Assembly: GCA_037176725.1 (NCBI GenBank)
Contig: JAZBRS010000020.1
Location: 84,700,001 to 84,764,000 of the forward strand
Reading direction: 5' to 3'
Length of the DNA stretch: 64,000 nucleotides
Source of the DNA: Posidonia oceanica
Lineage: Eukaryota; Streptophyta; Magnoliopsida; Alismatales; Posidoniaceae
The notes below the pieces were generated by a model that worked only from the letters and a program-made list of their open reading frames with translations, did no database searches and had not been told where the DNA came from. A program made the position numbers and the translations under genes. Shown piece by piece: positions 44,710 through 55,794 of this stretch (position 1 is its first letter; each line of letters opens with the position of its first letter).

Positions 44710-47428
44710 AGTAACACCCGAGAGTTCATTTTCCTTGTTTTCTGGCATTTTTTTAATGAATCCCTTGGCTGTAGATGGGTGTTACTGGCCATGTGGGCCC
44801 CACTTGTATTTTGTTGTGGGCCCCATTTGTGGTTTTGTGTGGGTCTCCACATTTGAGTTGCTGTGGGCCCCACTTGTGGTGGTTGGTGGGACAGATTGTG
44901 GTCTGGTCCCTGGTTTTCCCTCTCTCTTTTTCTCTCTCTCTTTCTCTCCCTTTCTCTCTCTCTCTCCCTCTCTCTCTCTTCCCCCTCTCTCTCCCTCTCC
45001 CTCCCCCTCTTTTCCCCTCATGCGTGCCTCCCCCTCCCCACTCGTTCTTCCCCTCCACCCTCATTCCCCTTGTGCTCGTGCCCTAGCTAGCCGGCGTAGT
45101 GCTCCTCCTCCCCCTCTCCCCACCTCCATCTCCTCCTCCCTCCACTCTTTCCTCCTCCATCTCCCCCTTCCCTTCCCTTCCTCCTCTTCTTCTTCCTCTT
45201 CTCTGTGGTGGTTGTTGGTGGTGGCCGGCACGTGGTGGTGGTCGGTGGTGGTGCAGCGAGCTCCGGTTGTCGTCTCGATGGAGCGGCGAGCCTGAGAATG
45301 CCTGAGAGTGGCGCGTGGAGCTCGGAGTTGCGTGTGGATCGCCGGATGACGGAGGTCGTCCCTCTGTCCCAAGGTACACGCCTCGCTGTAGTAGCTCAAA
45401 TGTTTAGAAAAAGATATACATGTGTCCCTTGCCATGTTTTGAATGCTATGGTAGTGGTTTGGTAATTCCTGGGATTTTATGTGGTTTTTGGCCAGATTTA
45501 TGGCCCGAGCGGCTTAAATGCCTATATTGTGGTTTTGAGTGATTTTCGATGTTTTGTGCCTTGGATTGAGGTGAAGTTGGTGTGGTTGTGTTGCTTGAGC
45601 GGATACGCTCATTTTCATATATTGCATGCCTGGTTTGGCGTAGATTTTCTAGTGTTTGAGATTTTAGGGCGAAAATGACTTGAATGTGGGTTTTTTGGTG
45701 TTTTCATGAATTGTATGCCTCGGAATGCCATAATGCATGTATGGTTGCATTCCTTATTGAATTTCGGAGATTTTGGTATATGGCATGCTAGATTTAGAGT
45801 TTTGTACAGGTGTTTTGGGATTTTAAGTGGGTTTTATGAGTTTTCAGTCATTGTCAGGTTCGGTACATCGTTTTTGAACGGTATACTGGTTTCTTTAGGA
45901 AATTGGTACACCGGTCCATATTGGTGTCCCATGTTGCTGTCAGATTTAGACCAGAAACCAGAAATGGTCGATCGGACCTTTTCGGTCTTTCGAATCATGG
46001 ATTTTCGGTCGACCGAAGGAATTTCGATCTGTCGATTTCTGGGCCTGACCGATTGATTGGTGGTTTTTGGTCTTTTGAATCAGGGATTTTCGGTCGACCG
46101 ATTGATATCGGTCCATCGATTTTGGTCTGGGTTGTTTTCCCGAGCTTGTTTTCTGAGGATGTTTTTATTGTTGGTTTTGGGGCATATTGTGCTTTAGCCC
46201 ATGAGGTTAATTAAATGTTTTCAAAGAGATTTTTGAGGAAAAACATGGATGGTTTGCAAATGATTTTGCCGAGGTTTTTCGTAGCCGAAAATGTTGTGTT
46301 GGCTGGACCTGGGGATGCAACGTCATTCTTGGTGTGTCGCACACCTCGCCTGGGTTGAGGTTTTGGGGGTTGGGGTGCTGGCTGTACCTAGCGGTATCGT
46401 AGCAGCTGACTCGGGAGGTATGATACTCCTGCGTAGCTGAGCGTGATACCCTAGTCGTTACGGGCATCGGGACTCGCCAGGTTTTGGGTGCTGGCTGAGC
46501 CTAGGGGTGAGGAGCCTCTAGTGGTTTGGAGCACTGAGCTGAGTTCGTCGTATTTTGGCGTGCCCTGTGGTTTGTCCTGATTGTGGACAGCTCGCCCAGT
46601 TGGAGTGAGTAGCTTTCCCAGGTGGGGATCGCTTTGGAGGCGTCTCTAGTGACGAGATGCTGGGACGGACACGCTCCTCCACATGGCGGGTGTTCGTGGC
46701 AGTCCAGTGAGCTGCAGGGGTGAGTCCTTGGCTACTGCTTGAGGCCGGGTTGGTTGCTTGGCGTCAGGCAACACGGCTAGTCGTTTTGTGCCCACGGGGC
46801 TGTGTTTGGTTGTTGCTGGCCGCATTAGGCCTAGAGCTTTCCCTGATTTTAGGCTTCGTGAGGTTTTGCTGTGTTTTGAGCCAAATTGGGCCTAATGCTT
46901 TCCGGCTATTTACAGCGTGTGGTTTTGGTTTGTGTTTTGGACCGATGGGCCATTATATTGATTGGGGTTTTGTTTAGGAGGTATTTCCGCCTTGTTTTGG
47001 GTCGGTAGGCCGTGGCTTGTGAAAATGATTTGTAAACACCTATCTTTCCCGATTTTAGCATATTGGCTTTGGGAAAGGAGTTTTAATTGATTATAATGCT
47101 TATTGTGGACCTGGAATTGGGGTTTTGATCGGTTGTGCCGTATTCTGGATTTTATGCAGGTTTCTCGCGTGGTTTTTGCCAGGTGTGTGCTGGGTGACGA
47201 TTTCGGGTCACTCACGTGTGCTTTGTATGGTTTTCAGTTGCAGGTGCAGATGGTTAGCTGGTTCGGAGTTCTAGTGCATATAGTGGGAGTCACTTAGCTG
47301 TCCATTGCAGGTTCCTGGCATTGATATTTGTTGTTTGGCCCAGTAGTTAACTGTTGATGTAATAGTTAATTATATTTTAAATTTTTGTTGGGCTTGGTTT
47401 TTGTACTGTTGCGATTGGGGTCGTGACA
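44710..47428 (+). mobile_element. Chromovirus LTR 1 (2,719 bp)
   Basis: Starts AGTAACACCC (first base decayed from the TGTAACAC seen in LTRs 2 and 3) and ends GGGGTCGTGACA, immediately before the PBS. It contains a CT microsatellite (44925-45035), G/C-rich sequence to 45400, and a cluster of GGTCGACC palindromes (46010-46120). The left flanking 5-mer is GAGTC; the right end of the array lies outside the window, so the TSD cannot be tested. Confidence 0.9.
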
Positions 47429-47432
47429 GAAC

Positions 47433-47444
47433 TGGTATCAGAGC
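47433..47444 (+). other. Primer binding site, initiator tRNA-Met type
   Basis: TGGTATCAGAGC, four bases after LTR 1: the standard 12-nt PBS complementary to plant initiator tRNA-Met. The second unit has TAGTATCGGAGC at 58521-58532, with two mismatches. Confidence 0.92.
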
Positions 47445-47603
47445 CTAGGTTTACTAGGTTGCACTAGCCTAGGAGTGGTCAGTCTAGTGATTACATAGGA
47501 AATTGCATATCATGATTAGGTCTGCACCTGTCGCTTTGGCATATATTATTGTTTGTCTTAATAATTGTGGTGCTGGTTAATGTTGTTTCTCTCCTGTTTC
47601 AGC

Positions 47604-48226
47604 ATGTCTCACTGTAGCCGTCGGAAGGACAAGGCCCCTGTTAAGAAACTTAGCTCTCGAGAGGAGAGTGGTTGGTAAGGCATGCAGACGGAGTTGCGAG
47701 GCTAGACGCGTGGGATCTTTCATGCTTTTGGCAAGAGTGGCTCTGGTAGAGCGTCTGAGGGAGATCCGTGGCTACGCCAATTGAGCAAGCTCCACCTGCC
47801 AACATTCAAGGGTACTGGTACTCCTGAGGAGAGCGAGGCATGGCTGCGAAGGATTGAGAAGTTGTTGGATAGTTTGGCGTGTCCGGCGGAGCACTGGGTG
47901 TGGTTAGCTGCCTTTCAGCTCGAAGGTGATGCCGATGAGTGGTGGAGAGCCACAAGGCGGCTGAAGTTCCCAGATTCTATAACGGCGACATCAAGTGGAA
48001 GGACTTCGAGGCTGCATTTCATGAGAAGTACTTCCCGAGCCATGTGAGGAGCCGGTTCGACCAAGAGTTCCGGAGTCTGCAATAGGGCAGGATGACTGTG
48101 GCTGAGTATGAAGCTTCATTTGCCCAGTTGGAGAGATCCGCGCAGGCCTTTTATACTGAGGAGAGGCAGGCGGAGAGATTTCTGGAAGGCCTTCAACCTA
48201 GTTTGAGGGTGAAGGTGATGGGCTGC
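47604..48226 (+). pseudogene. Chromovirus unit A gag, first part
   Basis: Begins at ATG 47604 and carries the gag core wording KLHLPTFKGTGTPEESEAWL, FQLEGDADEWW and MTVAEYEASFAQLER. Stops occur at about 47676 and 47703. A 1-bp deletion relative to unit B (near 47983) shifts the frame after LKFPDSIT. The gene is interrupted after MGC by the reverse solo LTR and resumes at 51701. Confidence 0.88.
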
Positions 48227-51200
48227 TGTAGCGATCCTGTGAGTTTCGCGATCGTCCGTGGACACTGCCAGAGCTTGCGTGCATTGATCGGAAATCAGGT
48301 TCACTATTAGCGGGTGGTCTGAGGAGGAAACTCGACTCAAAACACCGAAAACAGAGGCGAAAAGCCAAAGGGAAAAAGAAAGAAAAGGGAAAAGGGAGTT
48401 GCCACCTAATCTATTATTGGGAAGATGAGGAAAACCAAGGAAAAGCATAGAAAACATGCAAATAGATGCAATGCTATGCAAAAATGGATGACTTGTGCCA
48501 AAGACGAGGGCAAAATGGTCACTGCAGGCCAGAGAAAGGGTAAGGACTCCTGTTACGTGCGGGGAAGGTGTTAGGCACCCCTGACACGCCCGAGAAGTCG
48601 GTCTTTCTAGGCTAACTCGCTCGCATATGCCAGATATCGGCAATCGCTTGCCTTTGCTATACGCCCGTAGGCGATAGGTGCAATGCATGCCTAATGCTTT
48701 AAATGCCTAAGTGCTTAAATGCCATGTATGGAAATTAAACGTGCTGTGTATGTGCTCAGCAGTGCTGCCAGTGTTCCAAACCGGGCGAACCCTGGTTTGT
48801 AAGAACTCCAGGCAGTAAGCATCACTGCCCTAATGCAAATGCAGGCAATAAAGCAAAACTGCAAGGAAAACCATGCAATGCAAGCGACATGCAAGGGATA
48901 AAGCAAAAGTGGGTGCGGAAAACGGTGCAAGCATGGAAAATGATGCAAAAGCGCGGAGAACGATGCAAGCGAGTGATATGCAAAAGAGAAAGTGAAAGCG
49001 GGTCTGAGGCGAAAACCATGGGAAAGCGTGCAATGCAAGGTGCAAAACCAAAACAGGGTCCCGACAGCATGCATGGGTGTCGTAGGCATGTATCGGGACC
49101 AACGAAATGCAAGGGGCGGCGATCAAAACGGATTCGGTGCTTAAAACGGAGGCGCAGCTTACTACAAGCATTGGACGCAGCTACCAGCAGCGTCCAATGT
49201 TGGACGCTGGGATAGCTGGCATCCTACACAGGCAGAAGCCAAAATGCAGAAAAATGCAATGCAAACTTGGAAATATGGATTTAATGCAATGTAAAAACCC
49301 AAGAGCAGATTGAGCATGCTGGGAAACCAAAACACAGGGCGTAGAAACCAGAAGCAAGATCAAATCGATTTTAAAACGGGCAGAGGATGTTGGACGCTCA
49401 GAATGATAGCGTCCAATGTTGGACGCTGAGATCTGGGGCGTCGAACAACCAAGCCATGCTTTTGAAAGAAATGCATGCATGCAGACTATGTAGATGCGAT
49501 GCAAATGCTGCATGAGAGTGCATGACATGTATAACATGCAAGGCAGTCAAGATAAATAACCAGAATAAGATTTGATGGCAAGATGCAAGCATGAATGAGG
49601 TTTAAGCTACTGCAGGGTGTTGGACGCTAGAACAGACAGCGTCCAACATAGGATGCTGCAGTATCCAGCGTCCAACACTCTAGAAATAGATAGATGGCAA
49701 GATAGCATGCAAACTAGCAAGGAAACATCATAGCATGCATTCAGGTTGTTGTAAACAAACATAGGCAGGGCATGCAGGCATGGATCAAATGAACATAAGA
49801 GATCATAGCATCATGCAAGCATTTAAATGGAAGTTACTAAACAAAAATGTAGGACGCTGGTAACATCAGCGTCCAACGTAGGATGCTAAATGTTCCAGCG
49901 TCCAACACATGAAGGATGCAAACCCACCTGCAAAGGGGGAGCTGAGCTCAAAACCCCACTTAATCATGCATGCAAACAACTGAGAATATGCCAGATCATG
50001 ACAAATCACACAAGCCAAGCATGTAATCCATAAGAAGCAAGTAAGAAAGAGGTGCAAAGAGATAAAGGGATAAAAATCCCACATATAAAAACATGTGGTT
50101 AAAGAGGAGACTAGCAAGCTTGAACATCGGTGCCATAGAGGCTAGGCATCACTAAGCATGCATGGATCAAGGATATAATTCAAAAATAAGCAATATGCAA
50201 GCATGGCAGCAGATGTAAGCAAACAGGGAAGTAGGACGCTGGATGAACCAGCGTCCAACGTTGGACATGACTCACTCTAGCGTCCAACACAGGCAAGCAG
50301 CACAATGATCTAAAGCATGAAGTACTGATCCAAGCAAGGATCAAAACAAGATATTAAGCATACAAAGGCATCAAGGAACATGTCAAGAAGCATATACCAC
50401 AAGCTCATGAAGATGTAAACATAGCATGGCAAGCTTGAAAGTAGAAACAGAGCAAATGAAATCAGTGACAGCTGGGTGTTGGACGCTGCACCATGGTGCA
50501 TCCAACGTTGGACGCACCAGGCTGTGTGTCCAACAAGTCGAGAACTTCCCGGCCAAAATCGATGTTCAGATCGGTGCAAAAAGCGAAGCTAAGAATCTAG
50601 GAAGCATGAGCATGCAAAGAGGAACATGAGCATATATACAAAGCTTGAAATGGGCAGGTGGTTAGCTCCACCCACCTCCTCCTCCTTGCGGCCGGCGGCA
50701 GGAGCTATTTCGGCCAGCCAAGGAGGTGTGCGTGCTAACTAGCTATCCTAGCATGCTTGTGTGTGCATGGGCTAGCTACAGGTATCGAGTGCCTACCTTG
50801 GTGCGGTTTGAAACGGCGTATCTGCTCTCAACCAGTCGGCGTGGAAGGTTGCGGCAGGCCAACTCCGGCGAGCTTGCTCAGCGTGTAGGGGGCACGGGAG
50901 AGGGAGCTGGAGGTCTGAGGGTGATCGTGGGAGTTCGCTCTTGGTCGCTCAAGCTCTCAATTCTCTCTGGAATGGGTGTGGTGTGTTCTGGAAGGGGGAG
51001 AAGTGGCTGGTTTTGGTGTTGGGTGCATGGGTTCTGGCACATGGCAGTGGCGTTGCAGGGGCTTTGGACTGATTTTTGCAGGCAATTGCAGGCGTGGCAG
51101 GGGCTGCTGTGAGTGGGGAATCCACGAGGGATGTCAAGTGAAGGCGTGGGGCTTGTCAGAAGGGTGAGAAAGTCTTGGTGGTGGCAGGAGGAGGCGGTCG

Positions 51201-51695
51201 AAGTCTGTGACCACGGAGGTGAGCGGAGGTCACGCTGGGGAGGAGATGATGGCTTGGCAGGGTAGTTACTCGCGCTTGGAGGCTAGTGGGTGGCTGTAGT
51301 GGGTTGAGGGGATGGCGAGTAAGTGTGTACGAGCGGTGGAGGGGATGGGAGGTGAGCCAGAGGTGGCGGAGCAGTCGCTGCAATTCCAAGGCCGTTGGAC
51401 GCTGGTGTAGAGCGCGTCCAACGTTAGACGCTACCTGTGCCAGCGTCCAGCACGCCCAGGAGGCCAAAGGCTAAAATGGGCTTGGGCCTTGGCTTAAAAT
51501 GGTTTGAAAAAGGTGTAAAAGGCTTGGGTGATGGTTTTGGGGTTTTAGGTGGGGTTTTAGGGTTGGTTTAGGAATGAGATTTGGTTTTTAGGTCAAAATG
51601 GGTTAATTTTAAATAAAAGAGAGCCATCCCAGAGTCCAAGCAAGCTTTCCAGAGAGGTCGACCATCTTCCAGGCAGTCAAAATGGGGTGTCAACA
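48227..51695 (-). mobile_element. Solo LTR, type A, minus orientation (3,469 bp), TSD GCTGC
   Basis: Complement of LTR A: the left end TGTAGCGATCC is the LTR 3' terminus and the right end ..ATGGGGTGTCAACA is the 5' terminus. It is flanked by GCTGC at 48222-48226 and 51696-51700. Unit B keeps the uninterrupted gag here (59305-59330). Paired hairpins occur at about 49170, 49386, 49618, 49851, 50231, 50476 and 51394. The embedded PBS-like core has decayed (48396-48406). It is younger than chromovirus unit A, into which it is inserted. Confidence 0.92.
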
Positions 51696-51700
51696 GCTGC

Positions 51701-52260
51701 TGATGCATGACAGAAGCTGAGATGGTTCAGATGGCTTTCCACTTTAAAGAGGAGTACAACTAGTATGTGAGTGGTCACTCCAAGGGGAAGGCTAAGATGC
51801 TCTCCACTTCTCGGTTCTCTGTCTCTAGTCCACCAAGTTCCAGTGGCACGAGTAGCCCAGGGAAGAGAAAGAAGGATGGATTTGGCGGTGGTTCTGGTGC
51901 CCAACGAAGTTTTGTTAGAGGTGGTGGTGCTAGCCCTGCCTCCAGCGCTCGGCACAACTTTGCAGGAGTTGGTAGCACCGGTCTGAGTCTGGCTGCTTCG
52001 AGTGGACAGGGTAGGCCTAGTGTTTCTAGTGTGGCCAGACGGGTCACTTTGCAGTGCACTACCCTTGAGCACAGCAGGCCACGAATTGGAGCGGAGTGGT
52101 GTGCTACAACTGTGGGAGACCGGGACATGTGCAGAGGTTGTGTCTGGATCCTCCCATGAGAGCAGGGAATGCACCACAGCAGCGGACTCAGGGGTGTGTG
52201 TTCACCATTTCAGCTCTCGATTGTAGGCCCTCTGGTGATTTTATAGAGGGTAAGTCCCTG
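51701..52260 (+). pseudogene. Chromovirus unit A gag, second part with zinc knuckle
   Basis: Resumes with AEMVQMAFHFKEEYN, then a TAG (51761-51763) shared with unit B, a Ser/Gly-rich linker, and a CCHC knuckle (CYNCGRPGHVQRLC, about 52089-52130). The knuckle is intact here, whereas unit B has its second Cys changed to Tyr. The gag-protease junction near 52240 has no clear open frame. Confidence 0.8.
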
Positions 52261-52364
52261 TAGTTTTCCTTGGGTGGTGTGACCCATTGTAGGTTGTTGT
52301 TGTTGTTTCTTTCCCCCTGTAATAAGAACCTTGTTGTTTAATTGGGGATGCTGTTGGTTGTGCT

Positions 52365-55300
52365 TTGGCCTTAGGTACTTATCTTGTGGTGGGCCGAATG
52401 GCCAAAGTTCTGTTTGACTCAGGGAGTACATTCTCTTTCGTCTCCGAGTCATTTGTGATGGAGCTGGATGATGTACCAGCCAAGTTAGCTTTCCACTTGG
52501 ACGTGGTAAAACCGCTGGGTGAGTACAATTTGGCGTGGAGATATCTGCCTTCTGTTGATCTGGAGCTGAATGGCCAAGAGTTCGATGCCACTATCATCCG
52601 CATGGTCATGAATGAGTATGATGTCATCTTGGGCATGGACTAGCTGAGCCAACACTCTACTTTGATCGACTGTGCTCGTAGGAGGATTTTCATTGAAGCT
52701 GCTGATGCTGGTTCCTTCTTTGTGCAAGGTGTACGCCAGGGTGAGCCTAAGCTTGTGATTTCTACTATGAAGGCTTACAAGTCTTTGACTTAGGGATGTG
52801 TGGGGTACCTTGTTAGTGAGGTCACCTCTACTTCTCCAGAGTTGGGTGTTCACAACATATCTGTTGTGTGCAAATATCTCGATGTTTTTCCTGATGATCT
52901 GCCTGGCATGCCACCTTACAGGGAAGTAGAGTTCTTTATTGAGCTAACCCCAGGTAGTGGTGCTGTTGCGAAGAATCCTTATCGGATGGCACCGGCTGAA
53001 TTACGGGATCTCAAGGCCCAGCTACAGGAGTTGCTGGACAAGGTGTTCATCAGGCCAAGTGTGTCTCCATGGGGAGCGCCTGTCTTGTTCGTTCGTAAGA
53101 AGGATGGGTCACTCCGATTGTGTATAGACTATCGGATGTTGAACCAGATTACAGTGAAGAACAAGTATCCCTTGCCCCGCATTGAAGACCTGTTTGACCA
53201 GTTGCAGTCTGCTTCCGTCTTCTCGAAGATTGATCTGAGATCAGGATATCACCAGTTGAGGATCCATGATTCAGACATTCAAAAGACTGCTTTCCGGACG
53301 CGGTATGGCCATCATGAGTTTATGGTTATGCCCTTCGGCTTAACCAACGCCCCTGCTGCATTCAAGGAATTGATGAACTGGATCTTGATGCCTTACTTGG
53401 ACCGGTTTGTGGTGGTCTTTGTAGACGACATCTTGGTCTACTCTCCAGATGAGGAAGCTCATGCCCAACATCTGAGGGCGGTGCTGGATGTTCTGAGGCA
53501 GCGCCAGTTGTACACCAAGTTCTCCAAGTGCGAGTTCTGGTTGAGTGAGGTTATGTTCCTCGGCCACCTCATCTCCGGAGACGGCGTCAGAGTTGATCTT
53601 GCCAAGGTTGAGGCAGTTAGCAATTGGCAGAGACCCAGGAATGTGACAGATATTAGAAGTTTCCTGAGATTGGCAGGTTACTACAGGAGATTTATCAGGG
53701 ACTTCTCTTCTATTGCTTCATCCCTGACAGCTCTCACCAAGCAAGGGGTTCCATTTATTTGGGACCAAGATTGTGAGTCGAATTTCAATGAGTTGAAGGC
53801 TCGTCTGACTTCTGCTCCTGTTCTGACCTTGCCTTCTAGTAGTGGTGGCTTCATTGTTTATAGTGATGCTAGTGGTGTTGGTTTGGGTAGTGTTCTAATG
53901 CAGCATGGCAATGTTGTGGCTTATGCCTCCCGTCAGCTGAAGGACCACGAGAAGAACTACCCCAGCCATGATCTAGAGATGGCTGCCGTGGTGATCGCGC
54001 TGAAGCTTTGGTGACACTACCTGTATGGGGAGAAGTTTGAGGTCTACATTGATCACAAGAGTTTGAAGTATATATTTACTCAGAACGACCTCAACATGCG
54101 GCAGCGAAGGTGGGTGGAATACCTCAAGGACTATGGCTTCAGTTTGTCCTACCACCTTGGGAAGGCCAACGTGGTCGCCGGTGCTCTGAGCCGGCGTACG
54201 CCCGTCGTGGCAAGCCTGATGGTCAAGGAATGGACCATGCTGGAGGATTTGGCTGACTGTGGACTCAAGAGACTACATCGGGGAGCAGGCGGCGCCTACA
54301 TGGCGAGCTTGTCTATTTGTCCCAAGCTAGTGGAGTTCATTATTACCTGTCAGCAGATGGACCCCTTCTTTCAGGCGACTGCTGAGAAGATGCACACTGG
54401 GGAAGTGTCGAAATTTTCTCTCGGCGTACATGGGGAATTGAGGTTTGAATAGCGCCTGTTTGTGCCCCAGTATGAGGAAGCCAGGCCGAGGCTACTAGAC
54501 GAAGCCCAACGGTCAAAGTACATCGTCCATCCTGGATCCACAAAGATGTACCGAGATCTGAAGTGGAATTTTTGGTGGCCTGGCATGAAGAGAGAAGTTG
54601 CTGACTACGTGGCAAGGTGTGCAACCTGCCAGCTAGTCAAGGCGGAGCATTAGAGACCTGGTGGAACTCTACAGCCGTTAAGCATACCAGAATGGAAATG
54701 GGAACACATCTCTATGGATTTTGTGACTGGGTTGCCGCGTACCATGAGGAAGAACGACACCGTGTGGGTGATCGTTGATCGGCTAACCAAATCTGCTCAT
54801 TTTCTTGCTATCCGGGTGAATCTTCCCTTACGACGGTTGGCAGAATTGTACGTATCAGAGATCGTTCGACTGCATGGTGTTCCTGTATCCATAGTGTCTG
54901 ATAGAGACACACGGTTTACCTCGAGGTTCTGGATGACATTGCAGGAAACTTTTGACACAGTACTCAATTTCTGTACAGCATTCCACCCTCAGACGGATGG
55001 TCAGACAAAGAGGACTATCCAGACTCTGTAGGATATGTTGAGAGCTTGTACCCTAGATTTGCAAGGAAGTTGGGAGGACCACCTACCATTGGTTGAGTTT
55101 GCATACAACAATAGCTACCACTCTAGCATCGGGATGGCACCATACGAGGCTCTGTATGGTAGGCCCTGCAGATCCCCAGTTTGCTGGAGCAAGGTAGGAG
55201 AGCGGCAGCTTCTTGGTCTGGAGATTGTGCAGCAGTATGCGGACAAGGTGGACTTGATTCGCAGAAGGCTTCTGACTGCATAGAGTCGGTAGAAGAGTTA

Positions 55301-55760
55301 TGCTGACCAGAGGTAGAGGTCGCTGGAGTTCTAGGTGGGAGACTTTGTGTTCTTGAAGGTTTCACCGACCAAAGGCGTGAAGAGATTTGGCAAGCGTGGG
55401 AAGTTGAGTCTCCACTATATTGGCCCGTACTAGATCACGCAGAGGGTTGGTGAAGTAGCCTATAGATTGGCCCTACCACCAGAGCTGTCGGTAGTGTACA
55501 GTGTGTTCCATGTCTCCATGCTGAGGAAGTGTTTGGCTAATGTTTCACAGGTGATCCCTGTTCAGCCAGAAGTGCTCTAGGAAGATCTCTCCTATGTTGA
55601 GAAGGCTGTCCAGATTGTTGGTTGCAGAGAACAGGTGTTGTGGAATAAGATGATTCCGCTGGTTCTTGTGAGATGGCTACATCATGGAGTAGAAGAGGCC
55701 ACTTGGGAGCACGAGGATGACATCCTCACTCGGTACCCGCACCCTCTCGCCTACCATTGA
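52365..55760 (+). pseudogene. Chromovirus unit A pol (PR-RT-RH-INT-chromodomain), decayed
   Basis: Protease DSGST (about 52416); [35 protein letters not shown] and catalytic FVDD (53418-53429); RNase [16 protein letters not shown] and IDHKSL. The last RNase H Asp context reads VVAGALSR (Asp to Gly). The integrase has the zinc-binding H..C-x2-C part (RCATCQ), D in SMDFVTGL, D in VSDRDTRF, and Lys at the catalytic Glu position (QTKRT, codon 55008-55010). The C-terminal VRWLHHGVEEATWEHEDDIL is chromodomain-like, as in Tekay/Del chromoviruses. Stops at 52641, 52791, 54012, 54651 and 55029 are all shared with unit B. The terminal TGA is at 55758-55760. Confidence 0.92.
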
Positions 55761-55794
55761 TTTCGGAGGCAAAATCCTTTTTAGGTGTTTATGA

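Noticed and set aside
44753..45465. Overlapping Ser/Pro/Leu-rich and Arg/Glu-rich frames in chromovirus LTRs
   Set aside because: Caused by the CT microsatellite and C-rich sequence inside the LTR; repeated in all three LTRs with length changes.
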